A stretch of 64,000 nucleotides of DNA. It comes from Paenibacillus piscarius (GTDB lineage Bacteria; Bacillota; Bacilli; Paenibacillales; Paenibacillaceae). The translations under genes were made by a program, and so were the position numbers. The notes under the pieces are model-generated. The model searched no databases. It was not told the origin of the DNA and was given only the letters and a program-made list of their open reading frames with translations. The stretch is from positions 124,001 to 188,000 of the forward strand of contig NZ_JAIEUI010000008.1 in the NCBI RefSeq assembly GCF_022234545.1. The letters run 5' to 3'. Shown piece by piece: positions 25,082-32,521 of this stretch (position 1 is its first letter; each line of letters starts with the position of its first letter).

Positions 25082-26220
25082 AGAAGGTCATCGGGCTGGC
25101 CGGGTCGATGAAGAAGCACCACAGCTCCAGCGAATACCTGCTCTCTGTCGCACTGGAAGCCGCAGCGGAGCAGGGGGTGCAGACCGAGCTGCTGCGGCTG
25201 AATGATTATAATATTCTGCCCTGTGACGGCTGCGGCAACTGCATGAACGGCAAGCACTGCCACCTGCTGAACGACCCGGAGGACCAGTTGACGGAGCTGT
25301 ACGACAAGCTGAAGGAAGCGGACGGCTTCGTCTTCGCCTCCCCGGTCTATGCGCTCTCGCTTCCGGCTGTCTGGAAGAACTGGATCGACCGCTGCGAGCC
25401 TTGCACCGACGAGGATCTGGACTTCGAGTACTACAATTACGACCGCGTGGCCGGAGTGAAGGGCAAAGCGTTCAAGGGCAAGGTGGCCGGGCAGATTGTC
25501 GTCGCCGCCGGTCCCGGGCATGAATGGGCGTTGTCCTCGCTGATGCCCTGCTTCACGGCGATCAAGCTGTCCATGATTGCCAGCGCAGGCATCAGCCTGA
25601 TTGAATATGACGGCCAGCCCGGCATCCGCAAGCGCCCGTGGAGCAAGCCGATTGAAGAAGCGGAGGAGGCGAAGATGATGGCCCGGGCTGTCGGGATGCG
25701 CGTAGCCTCGTCCTTGGGCTTCTCCTATTTCGATCTCCCGGCAAGCCAGGAGAGCTGGGAGCAGCAGCAGACCGGCGGGAAGGAAGCCCCTGCCTGGTCA
25801 TCCTTCGTCATCCAGAATGCGGAGGATGAGGAGGTGCTGCTCGGTGACCTGGCTGCGGAGCGGCCGCAGGTCTTCGTGATCGGCGACCAGCAGGCCAGCA
25901 TCCGCTGCGGTCCGCTGCTGGAGCAATTGCAGCAGCAGCTTGGCGGTAAGGCGGACTGCGCGCTGATCGCCAGAGTGGGTCAGCTGCCGCACTTCATTAC
26001 CCATGAGTTCGTGAAGGGCAAGACGAAGGAGACGGTTCCGGGCTTCAAGCTCTATTATGACTGGGAAGACAAGCTGGGTGTACGCTGCGCCCTTGCCCCC
26101 GGCCAGCCGGTAATTCTGGTTGGGCGCTCCCGGGAGGAGTGGGAGCTATTCACACTGGATGAGACGGACGGCCGGGAAACGGGCCGGGCTCTGGAATATC
26201 TGGCGGAAGCTGTCGTATGA
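25078..26220 (+). CDS. Iron-sulfur flavoprotein with a C-terminal extension
   Basis: 380 residues. Residues 1-200 are a flavodoxin-like FMN reductase: phosphate loop GLAGSMKKHHSSSEY, FMN-ring loop SPVYALSLPAVWKNWIDR, and the compact Cys motif CDGCGNCMNGKHC (Cys49, Cys52, Cys55, Cys61; CX2CX2CX5C) of archaeal and clostridial iron-sulfur flavoproteins, which carry FMN plus a 4Fe-4S cluster. Residues about 235-380 are extra (VFVIGDQQASIRCGPLLEQL, then FKLYYDWEDKLGV and PVILVGRSREEW) and resemble a thioredoxin-fold domain without a CxxC. Likely the electron donor for the radical SAM enzymes around it. Confidence 0.75.
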   Translation: MKKVIGLAGSMKKHHSSSEYLLSVALEAAAEQGVQTELLRLNDYNILPCDGCGNCMNGKHCHLLNDPEDQLTELYDKLKEADGFVFASPVYALSLPAVWKNWIDRCEPCTDEDLDFEYYNYDRVAGVKGKAFKGKVAGQIVVAAGPGHEWALSSLMPCFTAIKLSMIASAGISLIEYDGQPGIRKRPWSKPIEEAEEAKMMARAVGMRVASSLGFSYFDLPASQESWEQQQTGGKEAPAWSSFVIQNAEDEEVLLGDLAAERPQVFVIGDQQASIRCGPLLEQLQQQLGGKADCALIARVGQLPHFITHEFVKGKTKETVPGFKLYYDWEDKLGVRCALAPGQPVILVGRSREEWELFTLDETDGRETGRALEYLAEAVV

Positions 26221-26259
26221 GCCGTCCGGCAGGGAAGTTCAAGGGAGGAACGAACGTAC

Positions 26260-27018
26260 ATGTTGAAGACGAAGGGTAACCCTTTATTTTATAGCTGCCA
26301 GGGTACGGGGGAGGCGGTGCTGTGCCTGCACGGCAACCGGGATTCCTCAGAGGTCTTCCGCGAACTGGCCCAGTCGCTGGGACCATATTATCAGGTGCTG
26401 TGTGCTGACCTGCGAGGACACGGGCAGTCGGAATACACCGGTCCTGCCTTCACGCTGGAGGACATGGTGGATGATCTGATCCGGCTGCTGGATGAGCGTG
26501 GTCTGAAGCGGGTCACCCTGATCGGGCATTCTCTGGGCAGCACGCTGGCGTTGCTGCTGGCCTCAAGGGAGCCGGAGCGGGTGCACAAGCTGGTCCTGAT
26601 GGGGGCGGCCGCCACCTTCAAGGTTCCGTTCAAGCGGCCGGACCAGGGGGAAGAGATCACGCCGGATACGGTGAAGCAGACGAATGCGGCGGCGGTTCCT
26701 TTTTTCTTCACGGAGGGCCATGAAGAGGTACAGCAGCGGATTCTGGCGGGATGGTCCCGGCTGCCTGCGGCGACTCACCGCCTGATGATCCAGATTCAGC
26801 ATCCTGATCTGCGCCCGTTCCTGCAGGGCATCCGGCAGCGGACGCTCATCGTCACCGGCCAGGAGGACCGGATCACACCGCTGCTCAAGGCACTGGAGCT
26901 GAACCGGTATTTGCCGGATTCGCGGATGCTGGCGGTGCCGGGAACCGGGCATTTCATGTTCCTGGAGGAGCCTGCTGTGGTCAGCGAGGCTATCCTCACG
27001 TTCCTCCGGGAGGCGTGA
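26260..27018 (+). CDS. Alpha/beta hydrolase
   Basis: 252-residue alpha/beta-hydrolase-fold enzyme. Oxyanion motif HGNRDSS (residues 24-30), nucleophile elbow GHSLGS with Ser91, acid TGQEDRITP and catalytic His in GTGHFMFLEEP form a complete triad. In a polyketide operon it may act as a thioesterase that releases the chain, or as a C-C or ester hydrolase. GGGAGG precedes the ATG at 26260, and the next gene starts 2 bp after its stop. Confidence 0.85.
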   Translation: MLKTKGNPLFYSCQGTGEAVLCLHGNRDSSEVFRELAQSLGPYYQVLCADLRGHGQSEYTGPAFTLEDMVDDLIRLLDERGLKRVTLIGHSLGSTLALLLASREPERVHKLVLMGAAATFKVPFKRPDQGEEITPDTVKQTNAAAVPFFFTEGHEEVQQRILAGWSRLPAATHRLMIQIQHPDLRPFLQGIRQRTLIVTGQEDRITPLLKALELNRYLPDSRMLAVPGTGHFMFLEEPAVVSEAILTFLREA

Positions 27019-27020
27019 GC

Positions 27021-28304
27021 ATGGGCAGAGTGCTGCTGATCTCGGCGAACACGGAGAAGCGGCCGCCTGTATTTCCGCTGGGGCTGAGCTATATCCATGC
27101 TGCGCTTACCGCTTCCGGGCGGGAGGCGGGGATGCTGGATATGACCCAGTTGGAGTATACCCGCGAGGCGGTCACCTCCTACCTGGATGATTATGCGCCG
27201 GATTACATCGGCCTCTCGATCCGCAATCTGGATAATTGCTGTATGCAATATCCCCGCAGCTTCGTGGAGCAGACCTCTGCTCTGGTGGGCTGGGTCCGGC
27301 AATGGAACCCCGCGGCACCGGTCATTCTGGGGGGAGCGGGCTTCTCGCTCCTGCCCCGGCAGTGGCTGGAGGAGACGGGGGCGGAATATGGCATTGTGGG
27401 CGATGGCTGCAACAGCATCGTTGAGCTGATTGACCAGCTTGAGGCCGGGAAGACTCCTTCTTCGGTCAGCGGCCTGATGTTCAGGGCAGCGGACGGGGAG
27501 TGGCAGTACTGGCCGCCGGATGCGCCGGAGCAATTGGATCAGGCGTATTTCCCGAGCCGCAGCGGATTCCTGCATAGCTATGATGTGGAGGGCAAGGTGC
27601 GCCATAATGTTCTGACCAAAAGAGGCTGCGCCCTAAGCTGCACGTACTGTGCCTACCCCTCTCTGGAGGGTCGTAACGTCCGTCTGCGGTCGCCGGAAGC
27701 GGTGGCCGAAGAGGTGGAGCAGATGGCGCTGGTGCATGGTATCCGCTCTTTTGACTTCGTGGACAGTGTGTTCAACTTCCCGCTGGAGCACGCCGAGGAT
27801 ATCTGCCGGGAGCTGATTCTGCGGGACGCACCTGTATCCTGGGGCTGCTTCCTGAATCCCCGGTTCTTCACCGCAGAGTTCGCCCGGCTGCTCAAGCAGT
27901 CAGGCTGCACAGAGGTGGAGTTCGGCATCGATTCCGGCAGCGACATCTGCCTGCGGTCGTTCAAGAAGAACTTCCGGCAGGGTGAGATCCGTACCGTGGT
28001 GCAGCTCTGCCGTGAGGCGGAGCTTACCTTCAGCTTCTGTCTGCTGATTGGCGGGCCGGAGGAGACGCCGGAGACCTTGACCGAGACGCTGGAGCTGATG
28101 GAGGAGCTTGCCGTTCAGCGCATCTTCGGCCTGTTCGGCATCCGCATTCTGCCGTCGACCGATATGTACAGCTATGCCGGTTCCCCGGAGCCGGATGAGC
28201 TGCTGCAGCCGAAGTTCTTCATGTCCCCGGAGCTGAGTCTGGAGCAGGCGAACAGCATCTGCCGTCCGTACCGGGAGCGTAACCCGGAGTGGATGTTCAT
28301 ATGA
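27021..28304 (+). CDS. Probable B12-binding-type radical SAM protein 1
   Basis: 427 residues with the layout of the BchE-like class: an N-terminal Rossmann-like domain (VLLISANTEKRPPVFPLGLSY, then GGAGFSLLPRQWL, residues 1-150) and a radical SAM barrel with Cys203, Cys207, Cys210 in TKRGCALSCTYCAYP. I cannot find the DxHxxG base-off cobalamin ligand motif, so cobalamin may bind differently or not at all. FGIDSGSD and LLIGGPEETPE are typical of the class. ATG 27021 is chosen because GGGAGG ends 7 bp before it, whereas GTG 27015 is too close. The stop overlaps a tiny coupled ORF at 28301. Confidence 0.78.
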   Translation: MGRVLLISANTEKRPPVFPLGLSYIHAALTASGREAGMLDMTQLEYTREAVTSYLDDYAPDYIGLSIRNLDNCCMQYPRSFVEQTSALVGWVRQWNPAAPVILGGAGFSLLPRQWLEETGAEYGIVGDGCNSIVELIDQLEAGKTPSSVSGLMFRAADGEWQYWPPDAPEQLDQAYFPSRSGFLHSYDVEGKVRHNVLTKRGCALSCTYCAYPSLEGRNVRLRSPEAVAEEVEQMALVHGIRSFDFVDSVFNFPLEHAEDICRELILRDAPVSWGCFLNPRFFTAEFARLLKQSGCTEVEFGIDSGSDICLRSFKKNFRQGEIRTVVQLCREAELTFSFCLLIGGPEETPETLTETLELMEELAVQRIFGLFGIRILPSTDMYSYAGSPEPDELLQPKFFMSPELSLEQANSICRPYRERNPEWMFI

Positions 28305-28402
28305 GAATAGTTATGCCCGAAGAAACGGATGCCTTCTCTTGCGGAGTAACGTGCAGCCGTTTCTTCTTATCTAAGGAGAACAAGGTGGAACGCGAATCAT
28401 GA
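28301..28402 (+). CDS. Putative 33-residue coupled peptide between two radical SAM genes
   Basis: A small ORF whose ATG overlaps the stop of the previous gene (ATGA) and whose TGA overlaps the ATG of the next tiny ORF. The predicted peptide starts MRIVMPEETDA, has a core FSCGVTCSRFFLS with two cysteines three residues apart, and ends KENKVERES. The DNA also forms a 10-bp hairpin (GAAGAAACGG at 28319-28328 with CCGTTTCTTC at 28357-28366). It may be a real peptide (for example a modified-peptide precursor or enzyme partner), or just a translational relay between the two enzymes. No homology recognised. Confidence 0.4.
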   Translation: MRIVMPEETDAFSCGVTCSRFFLSKENKVERES

Positions 28403-28433
28403 GAAAGAACAGAGTGGAGCGCGAATCATGAGA
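28376..28433 (+). repeat. 29-bp tandem duplication of a ribosome-site/start region
   Basis: Units 28377-28404 and 28406-28433 (each beginning AGAACA and ending GCGAATCATGAGA) differ at only three positions and are offset by 29 bp. Each contains a GTGGA ribosome-site-like block and an ATG. As 29 is not a multiple of three, the duplication places the two ATGs in different frames. Confidence 0.8.
28399..28431 (+). CDS. Ten-residue mini-ORF created by the duplication
   Basis: Reads MRKNRVERES and stops at 28429-28431, overlapping the ATG of the next radical SAM gene. Its start overlaps the stop of the 33-residue ORF. It shares the ending VERES with that ORF because both lie on the duplicated unit. 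Probably acts, if at all, as a translational relay. Confidence 0.25.
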   Translation: MRKNRVERES

Positions 28434-29714
28434 GTATTGGTTGTGTCTGCGAATACGCTGCTGAAGCCGCTGCCCGCCCTTCCGGTCGGGGCGGGGATGG
28501 TCTATTCAGCGCTGACGGCTGCCGGGTTCGAGACTTGTTTTGTGGACCTGGCCTTCGTTGAGGAGCCGCTTGAAGTGCTGCGCGAAGCGCTGGAGGCGTT
28601 TCGCCCGGAGCTGATCTGCCTGTCGGTGCGCAACATCGACAACCAGGTGATCCAGCAGCCGGAGAGCTATCTTCCATTCATCCGCGAAGTCATGGAGGTC
28701 TGCCGGACCAGCAGTTCAGCCCGGGTACTGTTGGGCGGTGCAGCCATGCTGGTCATGCCGGAGGAGCTGGTGCAGGCGCTCGGAGCGGACTATGGGATCA
28801 AGGGGAGCGGAGGCGAAGCGGAAGCGGTGCGGCTGGCCTGTGAGCTGGAGCAAGGACTGGCCCCGGAGTCAGGGACGGTACGGATCGCAGACCCCGCCTA
28901 TCATCCGGTGTACAGCCGTATTCCGCCGAAGTCGCTGTTCGCTCCGCAGTATTTTATTCCAAATCCACGAATCAAGAAGGCCTCCATGGGCTATCAGGCC
29001 TCCCGGGGGTGCAGCCGTCACTGTATCTACTGCTCGGAGGGCTACAACCAGCCCGTGGCCTGCCGTATTCCGGCGGAGCAATTCTGCGAGGACATGAGGA
29101 TTCTGGAGACGGAATATCAGGTGCACAACATTACGTTCGTAGACGGTGTGTTCAATCATGATGTGGAGGAGACGGTGGAGTTCTGCCGGCTGATCGGCCG
29201 CACCAGCCCCACGCTGGAATGGAGTTGCGCCTTGACCCCGGCCCAGATTACGGAGGAGCTGATCCGCGCGCTGAAGGAGAACGGCTGCCGCTTCGTGGAC
29301 ATCGGGGCCGACTCCGGTTCCCGGCAGATGCTGAGGCGGATGGGCAAGCAATTCACTCCCGAGCAGCTAGTGACGCTGGGTCGCCTGCTAGAGCAATATC
29401 ACCTCCCCTATTCGGTATCGTTGCTGTTCGGCGGACCGGGGGAGTGCGAAGTGACCGTGCAGGAGACGGTAGAGACCGTGAATCAGATGAATCCTGTGTA
29501 CATTCTGGCGAGCCAGGGCATCCGGGTCTATCCGCATACGTCGCTGTACCATGTTGCACTGAAGGAGCAGGTGATCCGGCCGGAGGATGATTTGCTGGCT
29601 CCGGTCTTTTACCAGTCCAAGGATTATAGCGCTGACCTGCTTGTGAAGGCGCTGGAGAGATCGCGCCACATCTATAAGGATATGCTTATGAATTCAATTG
29701 GAGGAAGGACTTGA
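28428..29714 (+). CDS. Probable B12-binding-type radical SAM protein 2
   Basis: 428 residues, same architecture as the protein at 27021: N-terminal Rossmann-like domain (VLVVSANTLLKPLPALPVG, LLGGAAMLVMPEELV) and radical SAM motif QASRGCSRHCIYCSEG (Cys195, Cys199, Cys202), followed by FVDGVFNHDVEETVEF and DIGADSGSRQML. The two proteins clearly descend from one duplication (compare VDSVFNFPLEHAEDI). No DxHxxG is visible here either. It may form a pair with protein 1. Preceded by the duplicated start region; the HemW-like gene 3 follows 4 bp after its stop. Confidence 0.78.
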   Translation: MRVLVVSANTLLKPLPALPVGAGMVYSALTAAGFETCFVDLAFVEEPLEVLREALEAFRPELICLSVRNIDNQVIQQPESYLPFIREVMEVCRTSSSARVLLGGAAMLVMPEELVQALGADYGIKGSGGEAEAVRLACELEQGLAPESGTVRIADPAYHPVYSRIPPKSLFAPQYFIPNPRIKKASMGYQASRGCSRHCIYCSEGYNQPVACRIPAEQFCEDMRILETEYQVHNITFVDGVFNHDVEETVEFCRLIGRTSPTLEWSCALTPAQITEELIRALKENGCRFVDIGADSGSRQMLRRMGKQFTPEQLVTLGRLLEQYHLPYSVSLLFGGPGECEVTVQETVETVNQMNPVYILASQGIRVYPHTSLYHVALKEQVIRPEDDLLAPVFYQSKDYSADLLVKALERSRHIYKDMLMNSIGGRT

Positions 29715-29718
29715 TCGA

Positions 29719-31017
29719 ATGAACAAGCCGCTATACCCGTTCCGCGAGATCGGGATCGGACATTATCCCATGGGGAACACGCCGGTCACGCCGGAGGACA
29801 GCCAGCGCCTGCCGTCCCTGATGAACCTCGACCGTACGGCTGCCAGCCCGAAGCTGGCGTACGTACATATTCCCTTTTGCGACTCCATCTGCCCGTTCTG
29901 CCCGTACCCTAAGGCGTTCAATGAGCAGGAAGCCCGCCAGGAGTATCTGGCTGCTCTCTTCCGGGAGCTGGAGATGTACGGGAATACGCCGCAGATCCGT
30001 AATAGCTCGGTGGAAGCACTCTATATCGGCGGTGGGACGCCCAGTGTGCTGGAGGAGGAAGAGATCACCGCCCTATTCGAACAGCTCCAGGCCACCCTTC
30101 CCATGCAGCATATCGAAGAGATCACGTTCGAGGGGAATCCCGCCTCGTTCACGGCTTCCAAGCTGAAGCTGCTTCAGGCGCTAGGTGTGAACCGGATCAG
30201 CCTGGGGGTGCAGACCTTCAACGATGTGCTGGGCAGACGCCTCGGCTTGCTCCAGAACGGGGAGGATTCGCTGCGGAGTATTGAGGAGTCCAGAGAGGCG
30301 GGAATTGCGAATGTCAGCCTGGATCTGATGTACAATCTGCCGGGCCAGACAATGGCGGAATGGCTGGAGGATCTGGCGAAGGTGGCGGAGCTTGGCATCG
30401 GCCATGTCACGTTATTCCCGCTGAAGATCATCCCCGGCTTCGGGCTGGCCAAGCGTATTGTCAGCGGCGAGCTGCCGCCCTGCGGCGGAATTGAGCTGGA
30501 GCAGCAGATGTATGTGGAGGCCTGCCATTACCTGGAGTCGCAGGGGTATGCGGTTGAATCGACCTATGACTTTGTGCTGCCGGGCGGGCATCATGTCTAC
30601 AGCCGCAAGCATTTCGACGATCACCTGGACCTGCTCTCGGTCGGGCTGGGGGCCTTCGGGGATGTGGGCGGCTACGCCTACCAGAATGTGAAACTGCTCC
30701 CTGAATATGTGAAAAAGATTACATCCGGCAGCCTGCCCATTGCTTTAGGCTACGAAGTGAAGGCAGACGATCTGCCTAACCAGTTTCTCGCGATGGGTCT
30801 GCGCCGCACAGCCATTGACCGCCAGAAGTTCCGGCGTAAGTTCGGCAACTTCCCGGAGGAGATGTTCCCTGACTTGTTCGCCAAGTTCGTGATGGAGGGA
30901 CTGGTGGAGATCCGCGAGGACACCATTGCGCTGACACGGTTCGAAGGGTTATTCTGGGGCAACAATGTATGTAAGGAGTTCTGCGAGGAACATATCAAGC
31001 TGGCTTTTCCAAAATGA
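29719..31017 (+). CDS. HemW-like radical SAM protein 3
   Basis: 432 residues. CX3CX2C at Cys54, Cys58, Cys61 (HIPFCDSICPFCPYP), SAM motif YIGGGTPSVLEEE, FEGNPASFTASK, LGVQTFNDVLG and LDLMYNLPGQT. It carries the same N-terminal (GIGHYPMGN) and C-terminal (LFWGNNVCKEFCEE) marks as the other two. Start 29719 has GGAGGAAGG about 12 bp upstream, which straddles the previous stop; the TTG at 29698 would overlap more. The most diverged of the three. Confidence 0.83.
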   Translation: MNKPLYPFREIGIGHYPMGNTPVTPEDSQRLPSLMNLDRTAASPKLAYVHIPFCDSICPFCPYPKAFNEQEARQEYLAALFRELEMYGNTPQIRNSSVEALYIGGGTPSVLEEEEITALFEQLQATLPMQHIEEITFEGNPASFTASKLKLLQALGVNRISLGVQTFNDVLGRRLGLLQNGEDSLRSIEESREAGIANVSLDLMYNLPGQTMAEWLEDLAKVAELGIGHVTLFPLKIIPGFGLAKRIVSGELPPCGGIELEQQMYVEACHYLESQGYAVESTYDFVLPGGHHVYSRKHFDDHLDLLSVGLGAFGDVGGYAYQNVKLLPEYVKKITSGSLPIALGYEVKADDLPNQFLAMGLRRTAIDRQKFRRKFGNFPEEMFPDLFAKFVMEGLVEIREDTIALTRFEGLFWGNNVCKEFCEEHIKLAFPK

Positions 31018-31032
31018 TGGAGGGGTACTGGG

Positions 31033-31839
31033 ATGAACAGTAAAGTGAGCAAAAACGTCTTCTACGGCGATCTGCAGGAGGCCGGGAAGTATGCGGAGCT
31101 GGAGCAGCGTTTGATGGGCGAGTCGAACCTGCCGGGGCCGAGGGCTAATCTGGGGGCGGCTTCCGCCTTCGCGGACGCGTTCGCGTCCGACTGGGTGACG
31201 GACGAAGCGTGGGAGCTGGTGCTGGCATGGAGCAGCAAGCCGGAGGCCGAAGCGCCGACCGACGATGCCCGCGAGTTCCTGCCATTCTGCGCCTTACAGG
31301 CGATGGGAAGCTATTACGGCTATGCGGAGCCTGCCCGGCAGCAGGTCATTCTGGAGCGCTGCCAGGCTGCGATGAATGACGGCCGCTGGCGGATGCGCGA
31401 GGCGGCAGCGATGGCGCTGCAGCGCATCGGGGAGCAGGATTTCGGCGCTCTGCGGCGCTTGTTCGATGAGATGAAGGGCAGCGCCAGCGCGCTGGAGCAG
31501 CGGGCCTTCGTCGCCGCGCTGGCTCACCCGCCGATGCTGAAGGGGCAGGCGAACGTGCTGTATGCGCTGGAGCTGTCGGACGAGATCCTGGACGGCATCG
31601 CCGAAGGCCGCACCCGCTGCGGCGCGGAGGAATTCCGCGTGCTGTCCAAGGGCCTGGAGTACGCGCTCAGCGTCTTCGTCGAGCGAGCCCCCGAAGCCGG
31701 ATTCAAGATGCTGGCCAAGTTCGCCGTCAACGGCGACAAGCGGATGCAAAAAATAGTGAAGTCCAACCTCGGCAAAGCCCGCCTGGCCAAGAAATTCAGC
31801 CAGGACGTGGAGCGCATTCAGTTGTTGCTGAATGCTTGA
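31033..31839 (+). CDS. HEAT-repeat (DNA-alkylation-repeat-like) protein
   Basis: Last gene of the cluster, 268 residues, entirely helical. Repeated helix pairs such as EFLPFCALQAMGSYYGYAEP, RWRMREAAAMALQRIGEQDF and FRVLSKGLEYALSVFVERAP give a HEAT-like solenoid, a protein-binding scaffold. The ending GDKRMQKIVKSNLGKARLAK is basic. It starts 15 bp after the third HemW-like gene with GGAGGGG upstream. Possible scaffold or assembly factor for the enzyme set; no catalytic motif seen. Confidence 0.7.
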   Translation: MNSKVSKNVFYGDLQEAGKYAELEQRLMGESNLPGPRANLGAASAFADAFASDWVTDEAWELVLAWSSKPEAEAPTDDAREFLPFCALQAMGSYYGYAEPARQQVILERCQAAMNDGRWRMREAAAMALQRIGEQDFGALRRLFDEMKGSASALEQRAFVAALAHPPMLKGQANVLYALELSDEILDGIAEGRTRCGAEEFRVLSKGLEYALSVFVERAPEAGFKMLAKFAVNGDKRMQKIVKSNLGKARLAKKFSQDVERIQLLLNA

Positions 31840-31971
31840 TGGGGGAGGGGCGGAATGCGGCGCTTCGTGGGGGATTGGATGGGGGCGGTAGCGTAAGGCT
31901 CCTGGGAAATACGCTTGTTGAGGGAGCGAACCCGTCTGCTTGCCCAACTCTGCCCCTCCATGCACCTTCGC

Positions 31972-32146
31972 GGACCTGAGGGCCGTTATTTTCAAACAAA
32001 CCTTGTTTTTTGTTACTTGGCGGACTGTGGTGCGCTTATTGTCTCCCTGTGAGGCGTTTTCAGGTGGATTATCCATCAATAACAGCCCTGTGGTCCGCGA
32101 ATGCTGCAAAAGTTGGATTTTTCGCGGAATAAGGGCCTCTGAGTCC
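31972..32146. repeat. 175-bp two-fold symmetric interspersed element with four copies of a 19-bp motif
   Basis: Motif GGAC-N4-GGGC-N2-TTATT-like occurs at 31972-31990 and 32022-32040 on the plus strand and at 32078-32096 and 32128-32146 on the minus strand. Spacing is exactly 50 bp within each pair, giving an inverted arrangement of two direct copies. No ORF of note. Looks like a MITE- or REP-type element, or the DNA for a large cruciform or hairpin RNA. Confidence 0.65.
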
Positions 32147-32207
32147 ACTTGGAAGTGTGGGAGGGAGCACCTTGCTGAGGCCCTAGTCACGTAAAAGTAA
32201 CTGAGAT

Positions 32208-32241
32208 AGCCGGCCTGCATACTGAAGTATGCGGTCCGGCT
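32208..32241 (+). terminator. Hairpin after the biosynthetic operon
   Basis: Imperfect stem AGCCGG-CTGCATAC with GTATGCGG-CCGGCT around a TGAA loop, followed by TTATTT. May terminate read-through from the operon before the CRISPR leader. Confidence 0.5.
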
Positions 32242-32302
32242 TATTTGCAGTGTGTTGTAAGGCTTTGGCGGATACCGTGTTGAGACAATTTAGGATTATG
32301 CA

Positions 32303-32521
32303 GAATATGGCCGAAGAGGTACAATAGAAACAAAGAGCCGGTGCGAATGCCAAGCTCCCATGAAATCCCCAGGGGTTTCGCACCTCGGAATTTGTCGAAA
32401 CCCTCAGAAATCGAGTGAGCACTTGAAAAGTCAAGGGTAGACATATACCTTTTCGAGATTGGAGTAAGGGAATAGGTAGTGAATAAATGCGGAAAAAGCA
32501 TAGGTCATGCTGTTTTCCGCT
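32303..32521 (+). promoter_or_regulatory. CRISPR leader of array 1
   Basis: AT-rich sequence running into the first repeat and homologous to the leader of array 2: shared blocks include GAGCCGGTGCGAATGCCAAG, TTTCGCACCTC, AATTTGTCGAAA and AAAAAGCATAGGT. GGTGCGAA (32340-32347) pairs with TTCGCACC (32387-32394). It should hold the array promoter and the integration signal for new spacers. Confidence 0.75.

Noticed and set aside
31294..32220. 308-codon minus-strand open frame
   Set aside because: Runs antisense through the HEAT gene and into the symmetric repeat; no recognisable protein.
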